Shown in pieces: positions 15,683 to 23,619 of a DNA stretch of 64,000 nt (positions are counted from its first letter, which is position 1; each line of letters begins with the position of its first letter). The notes beneath the pieces are model-generated. The model did not search any database. It worked only from the letters and a program-made list of their open reading frames with translations, and was not told the origin of the DNA. The DNA is from Microbacterium sp. Au-Mic1 (GTDB lineage Bacteria; Actinomycetota; Actinomycetes; Actinomycetales; Microbacteriaceae), in NCBI RefSeq assembly GCF_021341785.1, contig NZ_JAJTTF010000016.1, positions 38,541 through 102,540 on the forward strand. Direction: 5' to 3'. A program made the translations under genes and the position numbers.

Positions 15683-17170
15683 ATGACCGTTCCCTCACCC
15701 GCCCCGGCCGCTCGCCGGAGCCGCGCCGCTCTCGCTCCGCGGCGATCGCGCCCGGTCGCGCTCGTCATCGCCGCCGCCTCCCTGCCAATGTTCATGGCGA
15801 CCCTCGACAACCTCGTCATGACCAACGCCCTGCCCGTGCTGCACCGCGAGATGGGCGCCACGATCGAGCAGCTGCAGTGGTTCGTGAACGCCTACACCCT
15901 GGCTTTCGCCGGGGCGATCCTCGTCGCCTCCGCGCTCGGCGACAGGTTCGGCCGCCGCACCGTGTTCGCCCTCGGCATCGCGCTGTTCGGGGCGGGCTCG
16001 CTGTTCGCGGCGCTCAGCACCGACCCTAGTCAGCTCATCGCCGCCCGCGCCGTGCAGGGGCTGGGCGCCGCCGCCGTCATGCCGCTGTCGCTCGCGCTGC
16101 TCACCGGCGCGGTGCCTGCCGCCCGCCGCCCGCTCGCGATCGGCATCTGGGGCGGTGTCTCCGGACTCGGCGTCGCCGTCGGCCCGCTCATCGGCGGCGC
16201 GATCATGGAGGGCTGGAACTGGCAGGCGATCTTCTGGATCAACGTGCCCGTCGCGGTGATCGCGATCCCGCTCGCCCTGCTCGTGCTGGGCAACGACTTC
16301 GGCGCCCGCGTGCGCATCGACGTGCCGGGCGCGGTGCTCGCGGCCGGTGGCGTGCTCGCGCTCGTGCATGCGATCGTGCGCGGCAACGACGACGGCTGGG
16401 ACACGATCGGCGTGATCGCCGAGCTCGCCCTGGGCGGCGCGCTCGTGATCGCGTTCCTGGTCTGGCAGCTGCGTTCGGCCACGCCGCTGGTGCCGCTGCG
16501 ACTGTTCCGGGACCGGTCGTTCTCGCTCACGAACGTCGTCGGCTTCGCCTTCAGCTTCGGCACGTTCGGATCCGTCTTCATCCTGATCCAATTCCTGCAG
16601 GTGGTGCAGGGGGCGACTCCACTCGAGGCCGCCGTGCAGACCACGCCCTGGACGCTCGCCCCGATGTTCGTGGCGCCGCTCGCAGGCCTGATCGCCCCGC
16701 GCGTCGGCACCAGGGTCCTGCTCGTGACGGGCCTGCTGCTGCAGGGCATCGCGCTGGGCTGGCTCGCCGCGCTGCTCGCCACGGACGTGCCGTACGCCGC
16801 CCTCGTCGCGCCCTTCATCCTCGCCGGCGTCGGCATGGGCCTCGTGTTCGCCCCCTCGGCGACGGCGCTGCTCGCCACGCTCGGCCTCGTCGACCACGCC
16901 AAGGCGTCGGGCGTCAACTCCACGCTCCGCGAGCTGGGCGTCGCCCTCGGCACCGCCGTGATGACCGCGATCTTCGTGGGCGCGGGCGGCCAGCTGCTGC
17001 CCGACCACTACGTCGACGCCGCCCGCCCCGCCGTGTTCACCGGCGCCGCGGTGCTGCTGGTCGCCACGGTCATCGCGCTCTGGCTGCCGGCCGGCAGGGG
17101 CGGGCACGTGGACGATGCGGCCGGCGTCGAGGCGGAGTCCGCTGCACCGGAGCCCGTCGCCGCTGGCTGA
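15683..17170 (+). CDS. MFS transporter, DHA2 (14-helix drug:H+ antiporter) type
   Basis: A 495-residue major facilitator protein with about 14 hydrophobic helices, as expected for the DHA2 drug:proton antiporter family. Visible motifs include FMATLDNLVMTNALPVL in helix 1 (the D-x2-V-x3-A-P pattern), GDRFGRRTVFALG (motif A), and the GxxxGPxxGG-type motif C (GLGVAVGPLIGGAIM). The ATG at 15683 is preceded by GGAG seven bases upstream; an in-frame ATG at 15638 lies in the operator region and is rejected. Divergent from and probably repressed by the TetR protein at 14941-15585. The likely substrates are toxic hydrophobic compounds, but the sequence does not say which. Confidence 0.93.
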   Translation: MTVPSPAPAARRSRAALAPRRSRPVALVIAAASLPMFMATLDNLVMTNALPVLHREMGATIEQLQWFVNAYTLAFAGAILVASALGDRFGRRTVFALGIALFGAGSLFAALSTDPSQLIAARAVQGLGAAAVMPLSLALLTGAVPAARRPLAIGIWGGVSGLGVAVGPLIGGAIMEGWNWQAIFWINVPVAVIAIPLALLVLGNDFGARVRIDVPGAVLAAGGVLALVHAIVRGNDDGWDTIGVIAELALGGALVIAFLVWQLRSATPLVPLRLFRDRSFSLTNVVGFAFSFGTFGSVFILIQFLQVVQGATPLEAAVQTTPWTLAPMFVAPLAGLIAPRVGTRVLLVTGLLLQGIALGWLAALLATDVPYAALVAPFILAGVGMGLVFAPSATALLATLGLVDHAKASGVNSTLRELGVALGTAVMTAIFVGAGGQLLPDHYVDAARPAVFTGAAVLLVATVIALWLPAGRGGHVDDAAGVEAESAAPEPVAAG

Positions 17171-17231
17171 TCCCCTCGGTGCCCGTCCCGCTCGCTCGCC
17201 TGGACTCCGACTCGGCCGTTCGGCTGAGGGA

Positions 17232-17279
17232 TTCCCGGATGGCGGATGGATCCGCTCGGTTCCTTCAGCCATCCGGGAA
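17232..17279 (+). terminator. Long-loop hairpin after the MFS gene
   Basis: TTCCCGGATGGC and GCCATCCGGGAA pair perfectly over 12 bases with a 24-base loop. It lies about 60 bases after the MFS stop. Confidence 0.55.
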
Positions 17280-17358
17280 ATGTTCAGTCAGTTGAGTCGC
17301 GACCCTGGACTCGCCGATGGCCTGGATCCAAGCCGGTACGGACCATCAGGGGATAGAC

Positions 17359-17394
17359 GAAGGGGCCCGGATCCGATCGGATCCGGGCCCCTTC
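17359..17394 (-). terminator. Perfect 36-base palindrome after guaB
   Basis: Both 18-base arms (GAAGGGGCCCGG... and its complement) match without error. The centre contains two GGATCC/CGATCG-type palindromes. It lies nine bases beyond the guaB stop and should fold into a very stable stem. Confidence 0.7.
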
Positions 17395-17402
17395 TGGTCG
17401 TC

Positions 17403-18905
17403 TCAGCGCTTGTAGTTCGGCGCCTCGACCACGATCTGCACGTCGTGCGGGTGCGACTCCTTGAGACCTGCCGCCGTGATGCGGACGAACTTGCCGCGGG
17501 TCTTGAGCTCCTCGATCGTGCGCGCTCCGACGTAGAACATCGACTGACGCAGCCCGCCGACAAGCTGGTACGCGACGGCGGAGAGCGGACCGCGGTAGGG
17601 CACCTGGCCCTCGATGCCCTCGGGGATGAGCTTGTCGTCGCTGGGCACATCGGCCTGGAAGTAGCGGTCCTTCGAATAGGACGTCTGCTTGCCGCGGGTC
17701 TGCATCGCGCCGAGCGAGCCCATGCCGCGATACAGCTTGAACTGCTTGCCGCCCTGGAACACGATCTCGCCCGGGGACTCCTCGGTGCCCGCGAGCAGGG
17801 ATCCGAGCATCACGGCGTCGGCACCGGCGACGACCGCCTTGGCGATGTCGCCGGAGTACTGCAGACCGCCGTCGGCGATGACCGGGATGCCGGCGGGACG
17901 CGCGGCGAGCGACGCCTCGTACACCGCGGTGACCTGCGGCACGCCGACACCGGCGACGATGCGGGTGGTGCAGATCGAGCCCGGGCCGACGCCGACCTTG
18001 ACGGCGTCCACTCCGGCGTCGACAAGCGCCTGGGCACCCTCACGGGTCGCGACGTTGCCGCCGATGATGTCGATGTGCGCGAAGGATGGATCCGCCTTGA
18101 GTCGCTTGACCAGGTCGATCACGCCCTGCGACTGGCCGTTGGCCGTGTCGACGACGAGCACGTCCACGCCCTTGTCGCGCAGCGCCTCGGCTCGCTCCCA
18201 GGCGTCACCGAAGAAGCCGATCGCCGCGCCGACGCGGAGCCGGCCCTGGTCGTCCTTGGTGGCCAGCGGGTACTTCTCGCTCTTGTCGAAGTCCTTGATG
18301 GTGATCAGACCCGCGAGCTTGCCGTCCGCGTCGATGAGCGGCAGCTTCTCGACGCGGTGCTTTGCGAACAGCGCGATGACCTGCGCGGCCTCGACGCCGA
18401 CGGGCGCGGTCACGAGGTTCTCGCTCGTCATCACATCACGCGCGAGCGTGGTCTGCTTGGCGGATCCGGAGACGAAGCGCATGTCGCGATTCGTGACGAT
18501 GCCGACCAGACGGCCGTCGGGGTCGACGACGGGCAGGCCCGAGATGCGGTACTTGGCGCACATCGCGTCGACCTCGGCGATCGTCGCGTCGGGGGTCGTG
18601 GTGATCGGATCGGTGATCATGCCCGACTCGCTGCGCTTGACGCGGTCGACCTGCGCGGCCTGGTCGGCGATCGAGAGGTTGCGGTGCAGGATGCCCAGCC
18701 CGCCCTCGCGCGCCATGGCGATCGCCATGCGCGCCTCGGTCACGGTGTCCATCGCGCTGGAGAGCAACGGGGTGGCGACCGAGATGCGGCGCGTCACACG
18801 CGAGGAGGTGTCCGCCTCGCTGGGGATCACATCCGTGTGCCCGGGCAGGAGCAGGACGTCATCGTAGGTCAATCCGACAAAACCGAACGGGTCGTGCTGC
18901 TCCAT
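17403..18905 (-). CDS. guaB: IMP dehydrogenase
   Basis: A 500-residue IMPDH, the NAD-dependent step from IMP to XMP that commits to guanine nucleotides. The barrel is interrupted by a CBS domain pair (about residues 95-215, TTPDATIAEVDAMCAKYRIS and DRDMRF-type segments). The catalytic Cys loop is intact (VGPGSICTTRIVAGVG) and the flap region contains MGSLGAM. The start is the ATG at 18905 (MEQHDPFGFVGLTYDDVLLLPG), with AGGAG about 11 bases upstream. Longer in-frame starts are unlikely because they precede the family N-terminus. It is monocistronic and ends at a 36-base palindrome. Confidence 0.97.
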   Translation of the reverse strand: MEQHDPFGFVGLTYDDVLLLPGHTDVIPSEADTSSRVTRRISVATPLLSSAMDTVTEARMAIAMAREGGLGILHRNLSIADQAAQVDRVKRSESGMITDPITTTPDATIAEVDAMCAKYRISGLPVVDPDGRLVGIVTNRDMRFVSGSAKQTTLARDVMTSENLVTAPVGVEAAQVIALFAKHRVEKLPLIDADGKLAGLITIKDFDKSEKYPLATKDDQGRLRVGAAIGFFGDAWERAEALRDKGVDVLVVDTANGQSQGVIDLVKRLKADPSFAHIDIIGGNVATREGAQALVDAGVDAVKVGVGPGSICTTRIVAGVGVPQVTAVYEASLAARPAGIPVIADGGLQYSGDIAKAVVAGADAVMLGSLLAGTEESPGEIVFQGGKQFKLYRGMGSLGAMQTRGKQTSYSKDRYFQADVPSDDKLIPEGIEGQVPYRGPLSAVAYQLVGGLRQSMFYVGARTIEELKTRGKFVRITAAGLKESHPHDVQIVVEAPNYKR

Positions 18906-19079
18906 GGGTTGCGGGGCTCCTCTTTCTCGCGCGCGTGTATCGATTCTAAGCGCCGCGCCGGGTGGGGTATTCCCAGGAACGGCGCTCTCGCGCGCGACGC
19001 GAACGGCCGCCGTCACAGGCACGACGGCGGCCGTTCCCTGAGCGGAGACGACACGGGTGCCGGATCCGCTCCTGACCGT

Positions 19080-19559
19080 TCAGGCGGTGATGGTCGCGGT
19101 GCCGGTTCCGCCCAGCACCTCGGCGGTGATGGTGCCGCCCACAGGGGCGACGTTGTTGAAGGTGACCTTGACCTGGTTGCTCGTCGTGGCCGTCACCTGG
19201 AAGATGACGGGGCCGCCGGTGGCCGGGTCGCCGCTGACGAACGTCAGGCCGGAGAGCCCGGAGTACGACGCCGCCGCCGCACCGTTCGCGAAGATGAAGG
19301 TGACCAGCGTGCCAGCCTTGAGGGCACCGTCCACGTAGTTGGCGCCGTCGGTGTACTGGCCCTGGATCTTGAAGTTCGGGTTGGTGCCGACCTTGGGATT
19401 GGCGGTGGCCGTGACTTCCGCGTAGTTCGCCTCCGGTGCCGTCTCGCTCGCGGCCGCGAGCGGCGCCGCCGCCGCCGCGGCGATGACCGGCAGCGACCAC
19501 GCGGCGCCCTTGACGATCGTGCGGCGAGGGAAGCCGCGCTCGGAACGGATCTCGGTCAT
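19080..19559 (-). CDS. Small Tat-exported protein of the KGAAWS family, member 1
   Basis: A 159-residue protein. The N-terminus has RRTIVKGAAWS followed by a long Ala-rich hydrophobic stretch ending AAAS, a twin-arginine (Tat) type signal. The mature part is about 115 residues, rich in Thr, Val, Gly and Ala, and looks like a beta-sandwich; I recognise no named domain, anchor or catalytic residue. Three other genes in this window (41256, 47490, 53787) have nearly the same signal with unrelated mature parts. It lies 165 bases downstream of an AraC-type regulator on the same strand. The start is the ATG at 19559 (MTEIRSERG). The role is unknown; cell-surface or secreted is inferred from the signal only. 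Confidence 0.75.
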   Translation of the reverse strand: MTEIRSERGFPRRTIVKGAAWSLPVIAAAAAAPLAAASETAPEANYAEVTATANPKVGTNPNFKIQGQYTDGANYVDGALKAGTLVTFIFANGAAAASYSGLSGLTFVSGDPATGGPVIFQVTATTSNQVKVTFNNVAPVGGTITAEVLGGTGTATITA

Positions 19560-19724
19560 GGGGATGCTCCAGTTCGTTATCGCCTCACGCATACGGACAT
19601 GCGGGAGCCGTTGAGACCGCTCCCGCGGGTTCGGGGCGGTGGTCCTCCGGTATCCAATCGACCCCGCTCCGCGCTCCCGCCCGCGTTCCCCGACCCGGTC
19701 GACCCACGTGCGAATCCGGTCGCG

Positions 19725-20666
19725 TCAGGTATGAAGACCGTCGGCGACTCCCCCACGTCTTCCGCCGGCCCGCAGGCGCGAGGGCGACGCGAGGCCCTCC
19801 GCCGAGATCGCCCGGGCGAGGCTCGAGCCGTTGCTGAATCCGACCCGCGCGGCGATCGCGTCGACGGTCTGCGCCGTGGAGGCGGATTCCTGCAGCAGCG
19901 CCACGGCGGCGGCGACGCGGATGCGGCGGATCTCCTGGCGGATCGTCCGACCCGACGGCTGGAACTCGCGTTCGAGGTGACGCAGCGAGACGCTCATCTC
20001 GGTGGCCACCGCGGATGGGGTGAGGGCCGCCTCGGTGTACCGCCGCTGGAGGATCGCCAGGGCGCGCAGATGCAGGGAGTGCACTGACGCCACTCCCGCT
20101 CTGCCGACCCCTCGCCGGATGGCGACGAGGATCATGTCGCGCAGGATCGGGGCGAAGCGCTCCCGGGAGAGGAGGTCGAGCGGGCCTCCGCTGTGGAGCG
20201 TGTGCACGAACGCGGCGATCGGGCCCAGCAGCACCGCGTCCTCGAGGAGGATCGCCGAGTTCCGCGGCAGCGACAGCTCGGGAAACGCGTCCACCGGCAT
20301 GCCGACGGCGATCACGTCGCTTTCGTGCGATGTCGATATCCGCACCGATGCGGTGCCGGTCACGAGGACGCCCTGGGCGTCGCCGATCTCGACGGGCCCG
20401 CTCCTGGACGGGATCCGCACGGGTCCGCCGCGCACCAGAAGCAGCCGCATGCGACCGGCGGCGACGCCCGATGTGCGGTCGGCACCAGGAGGGAGCGCGT
20501 GCGCGGCGATGGTGATGTCGCCGAGGATCAGGCGAGGCGGAGATCCGGTGGGAGCGGACCGGGTCGGCTGATCGCCGGGTTCCGCGGCCCACGCCGCATC
20601 GCTCTTCGCCCCCGCGGAGCGCAGCCACGCGACGGCGTCGCCGGACGGCGATCGCTGCACCAGCAT
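19725..20666 (-). CDS. AraC family regulator, paralogue 1
   Basis: A 313-residue regulator. The N-terminal ~200 residues are a cupin-like sensor domain (segment DVIAVGMPVDAFPEL). The C-terminal ~110 residues hold two helix-turn-helix motifs (VATEMSVSLRHLEREF and IAARVGFSNGSSLARA) typical of AraC/XylS proteins. The start ATG at 20666 has GGGGAGG six bases upstream; the longer frame has no such site. Two regulators of the same architecture lie at 37882 and 43947. The neighbour downstream is a KGAAWS-type exported protein, which may be a target. Confidence 0.85.
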   Translation of the reverse strand: MLVQRSPSGDAVAWLRSAGAKSDAAWAAEPGDQPTRSAPTGSPPRLILGDITIAAHALPPGADRTSGVAAGRMRLLLVRGGPVRIPSRSGPVEIGDAQGVLVTGTASVRISTSHESDVIAVGMPVDAFPELSLPRNSAILLEDAVLLGPIAAFVHTLHSGGPLDLLSRERFAPILRDMILVAIRRGVGRAGVASVHSLHLRALAILQRRYTEAALTPSAVATEMSVSLRHLEREFQPSGRTIRQEIRRIRVAAAVALLQESASTAQTVDAIAARVGFSNGSSLARAISAEGLASPSRLRAGGRRGGVADGLHT

Positions 20667-20861
20667 CTCGCCTCCCCAGGCTCCCCAGCGCCGGTCCGGA
20701 TCCGCCGCAGACGTGCGTTCGCATCGTGCGGATCGACTCGACCGGTCGGTCTTCGACTCCCTGCAGACGTCGCGTGCGGAGCTTCGGGTCGCTCGTCGAC
20801 GCATCGTCACATCGAAGGAGCGACCCGCGGGTGAGAAGTGACGCGGACCTGAGGCGGCGCG

Positions 20862-21821
20862 TCAGGGCACGTGGATCGTGTCGGTGCCGGGGTTCGACTC
20901 GTGGACCGTGCCACGGCCGGATCGGATGCGGCGGGCGGCGAGCGCGAGGTCGATCAGGAACACGGCGATCGCGACCCACACGATCGCGAAGCCGATCCAC
21001 CGTTCGGTCGGCATCGGCTCGTGCATGACGAGCACGCCGACCAGGAACTGCATGATCGGGGTGATGAACTGGATCATGCCGATCACGGTCAGCCCGATCC
21101 GGCGGGTTCCCGCGGCGAACAGCAGCAACGGCACCGCGGTGGCGACACCCGCGAAGGCGAGCAGGCTCGCATGCAGCGCACCGTTCGCGCCCATCGTGAT
21201 CCCCGTGGTGAGACCCACCGCGATCAGCTGCACGACAGCGACCGGCAGCAGCCAGAACGACTCCAGGGTGAGTCCGCTCACGGCGTCGACCGAGGGGCCG
21301 ATCTTCTTCTTGACGAGCCCGTAGATGCCGAATGAGGCGGTCAGCGAGAGCGCGATCCACGGGAACGTGCCGTGGGCGAAGACGATCACCAGCACCGCGA
21401 CGGTCGCGATCCCGATCGCGACCCACTGCAGCCGGCGCAGCTTCTCCTTCAGCACGAAGACGCCCAGCAGCATGGTGCCGATCGGGTTGATGAAGTAGCC
21501 GAGGCTGGTCTCGACGATCTCGCCGTTCAGGGTGGCGAGGACGAACACCTGCCAGTTGATGTAGATCAGAACCCCGGCGAGCGCCGTCAGCGCGAGCAGC
21601 CGCGGCTGCCGGACGATCGCCATCAACGGCTTCCAGCCGCGGGTGATCGCCAGCAGGATGAGGCAGAACACGAAGGAGAGCGCGACCCGCCAGGCGACCA
21701 GCTCCCAGGGGCCGGTCGGCGCCAGCAGCAGGAAGTAGAGCGGCAGCACGCCCCACAGCAGGTATGCGCCGATCGCGGAGGCGACGCCCACGGTCTGGGC
21801 GCTGCGCGGGGTGGTGGTCAC
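20862..21821 (-). CDS. rarD: RarD-type EamA family transporter
   Basis: A 319-residue DMT-superfamily permease with about ten transmembrane helices and duplicated EamA halves. The N-terminus has the RarD hallmark of a Trp-Gly-x-x-Pro-Leu-Tyr segment (GAYLLWGVLPLYFLLL). RarD proteins are assigned as drug/metabolite exporters, with chloramphenicol resistance linked in some hosts; the native substrate is not known. The GTG at 21821 has a leaderless -10 (TAGGGT) six bases upstream. The strong hairpin at 21907-21939 separates it from groES, so it is an independent unit. Confidence 0.9.
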   Translation of the reverse strand: MTTTPRSAQTVGVASAIGAYLLWGVLPLYFLLLAPTGPWELVAWRVALSFVFCLILLAITRGWKPLMAIVRQPRLLALTALAGVLIYINWQVFVLATLNGEIVETSLGYFINPIGTMLLGVFVLKEKLRRLQWVAIGIATVAVLVIVFAHGTFPWIALSLTASFGIYGLVKKKIGPSVDAVSGLTLESFWLLPVAVVQLIAVGLTTGITMGANGALHASLLAFAGVATAVPLLLFAAGTRRIGLTVIGMIQFITPIMQFLVGVLVMHEPMPTERWIGFAIVWVAIAVFLIDLALAARRIRSGRGTVHESNPGTDTIHVP

Positions 21822-21827
21822 CGGTCA

Positions 21828-21833
21828 ACCCTA
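21828..21833 (-). promoter_or_regulatory. -10 box TAGGGT of leaderless rarD
   Basis: TAGGGT lies six bases upstream of the GTG at 21821 on the minus strand. Confidence 0.5.
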
Positions 21834-21906
21834 TTGCCGCAGGAAGGACGCGCGGCCTGCCGAATCCGATCCGCACGCGGATCCGCCTCCGGTCCCCGCC
21901 CACGAC

Positions 21907-21939
21907 GAAGGCCCGGATGCACAGGGCATCCGGGCCTTC
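21907..21939 (-). terminator. groES terminator
   Basis: GAAGGCCCGGATGC and its exact complement form a 14-pair stem with a five-base loop, 17 bases after the groES stop. No groEL follows. Confidence 0.75.
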
Positions 21940-21956
21940 GAGACGTCAGTGGGCGC

Positions 21957-22253
21957 TCAGCGCACCACGACGGCGAGCACGTCGCGCGCGGACAGCACGA
22001 GGAACTCCTCGGCGCCGAACTTCACCTCGGTGCCGCCGTACTTGCTGTAGAGCACGCGGTCGCCGACGGCGACGTCGAGCGGAACGCGGTTGCCGTTGTC
22101 GTCGATGCGACCGGGACCCACGGCCACGACCTCGCCCTCCTGGGGCTTCTCCTTGGCAGTGTCGGGGATGACCAGGCCACTCGCGGTGGTCTGCTCGGCC
22201 TCGACCTGCTTGATGACGATGCGGTCCTCGAGCGGCTTGATGGAAACCGACAC
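21957..22253 (-). CDS. groES: Co-chaperonin GroES
   Basis: A 98-residue GroES (10 kDa chaperonin), the lid of the GroEL folding chamber. The N-terminus SIKPLEDRIVIKQVEAEQTTASG, the mobile loop and the YSKYGGTEVKFGAEEFLVLS segment are typical. The GTG start at 22253 is preceded by an AGAGGT site. A terminator follows and the next gene is rarD, so groES is transcribed without groEL. Two CIRCE inverted repeats overlap the promoter, implying HrcA heat-shock repression. Confidence 0.97.
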   Translation of the reverse strand: MSVSIKPLEDRIVIKQVEAEQTTASGLVIPDTAKEKPQEGEVVAVGPGRIDDNGNRVPLDVAVGDRVLYSKYGGTEVKFGAEEFLVLSARDVLAVVVR

Positions 22254-22285
22254 GGTCTACCTCTTTCTTGACGGTTCAAGACTGA

Positions 22286-22312
22286 TTAGCACCCTCAGCC
22301 CGAGAGTGCTAA
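22286..22312. promoter_or_regulatory. CIRCE element 1 (HrcA site)
   Basis: TTAGCACcC-N9-GAGTGCTAA on the plus strand differs from the CIRCE consensus at one base. It lies between the -10 box and the groES start. Confidence 0.9.
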
Positions 22313-22316
22313 CGAC

Positions 22317-22346
22317 AGTCTAGGCGCATCGCTGGCACTCATGCAA
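22317..22346 (-). promoter_or_regulatory. groES promoter
   Basis: TTGCAT (22341-22346) and TAGACT (22317-22322) on the minus strand have an 18-base spacer. The -35 box falls in the loop of CIRCE element 2. Confidence 0.65.
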
Positions 22347-22358
22347 TCAGAGTGCCAG
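22332..22358. promoter_or_regulatory. CIRCE element 2 (HrcA site)
   Basis: CTGGCACTC-N9-GAGTGCCAG is a perfect inverted repeat with CIRCE spacing and two outer bases different from TTAGCACTC. It covers the -35 box. Confidence 0.75.
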
Positions 22359-22408
22359 TCGCGTGACGTCTCGAGGGGGCAGACGCCGGTCCGCCCACGG
22401 CGGACGGA

Positions 22409-22414
22409 TAGCCT
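22409..22414 (+). promoter_or_regulatory. -10 box TAGCCT of leaderless methyltransferase gene
   Basis: TAGCCT lies seven bases upstream of the GTG at 22422. Confidence 0.45.
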
Positions 22415-22421
22415 GGACCGC

Positions 22422-23618
22422 GTGGATATGAGCGAACTGCGAACGCTGCTGACGCCCGAGGCGCTGCGGGCGATCGACGAGCTCGGCGAGATCGGATCCA
22501 CGGATGCGGCCGCCCGCGCTGTCATGCGCCTGCGGTCCGAGGGGCACTCCCCGGAATTCGTGTCCGCCGTGGTCGGCCAGGCGCGGCTGCGCACGAAGGC
22601 GGCGGCGAAATTCGGCGAGTTCGCGGACCGGATGCTGTTCACGCGCGCCGGCCTGGAGCAGGCGACCAGGCTCGCGGTCGCCGCACGTCATGCCGGTCGG
22701 ATGCGCGCCGCCGGGGTCGCGCACGTTTCCGACCTCGGCTGCGGGATCGGCGGCGACGCGCTCGCCTTCGCCGGCGCAGGACTGCGGGTCACGGCCGTGG
22801 ACGCCGACGAGGTCACGGCCGCGCTGGCGGCGTACAACCTGGCGCCGTTCGGATCCGACGCCGAGGTGCGGCACGGATTCGCGGAGGATCACGCGCCCTC
22901 CGAGGGCACCGAGTCGGCGGCGGTGTGGCTGGATCCGGCCCGGCGCACGGCGGGGCATTCCGAGACCCGTCGCGTGGCCGCAGACGACTACTCCCCCTCG
23001 CTGGACTGGGCGTTCGCGCTCGCCGCGCACATCCCCACCGGCATCAAGCTCGGGCCCGCCCACGACCGCGACGCGATCCCCGCCGATGTCGAGGCGCAGT
23101 GGGTGAGCGCGGACGGCGACGTCGTGGAGCTCGTGCTGTGGTCGGGCGTGCTGGCACGCGAGGGCGTCCGGCGGGCGGCCCTCGTGATCCGCGGCGACCG
23201 GGCGCACGAACTGACCGCCCCGGCCGACACCGAGGACGCGGAGGTGCGCGAGCTCGGCGCGTATGTGCACGAGCCCGACGGCGCCGTGATCCGCGCACGC
23301 CTGATCGGCGACCTCGCGCGCAGCATCGACGCCGGCATGCTGGATCCGCACATCGCGTATCTGACGTCCGACGCTCCAGCCGACAGCCCGTTCGCGGCGT
23401 CGTTCCGGGTGCGCGAGGTGCTGCCGATGAACCCGAAGGCGATCGGGGCCGCCCTCAAGACAGCCGGAATCGGACGCCTGGAGATCAAGAAGCGCGGCGT
23501 GGACGTGGATCCGGCCGCGTTCCGCAAGAAGCTGAACCTGCGCGGGGCCGCCGAGGCGACCCTGATCCTCGTGCGCATCGGCGACAGACGGCACGCGATC
23601 CTCGCAGACCGGGTCTGA
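22422..23618 (+). CDS. Class I SAM-dependent methyltransferase with THUMP-like domain
   Basis: A 398-residue protein. A SAM-binding Rossmann domain is clear in the middle (SDLGCGIGGDALAFAGAG, then VTAVDADEVTAALAAYNL, then AVWLDPARRT). The C-terminal third (LPMNPKAIGAALKTAGIGRLEIKKRGVDVDPAAFRKKL region) is the THUMP-like domain found in actinobacterial members of this group. Related proteins modify RNA, but the target of this family is not known to me. I start at the GTG at 22422 because a -10 box lies seven bases before it and no ribosome binding site precedes the ATG at 22428. It is divergent from groES. Confidence 0.85.
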   Translation: MDMSELRTLLTPEALRAIDELGEIGSTDAAARAVMRLRSEGHSPEFVSAVVGQARLRTKAAAKFGEFADRMLFTRAGLEQATRLAVAARHAGRMRAAGVAHVSDLGCGIGGDALAFAGAGLRVTAVDADEVTAALAAYNLAPFGSDAEVRHGFAEDHAPSEGTESAAVWLDPARRTAGHSETRRVAADDYSPSLDWAFALAAHIPTGIKLGPAHDRDAIPADVEAQWVSADGDVVELVLWSGVLAREGVRRAALVIRGDRAHELTAPADTEDAEVRELGAYVHEPDGAVIRARLIGDLARSIDAGMLDPHIAYLTSDAPADSPFAASFRVREVLPMNPKAIGAALKTAGIGRLEIKKRGVDVDPAAFRKKLNLRGAAEATLILVRIGDRRHAILADRV

Positions 23619-23619
23619 C

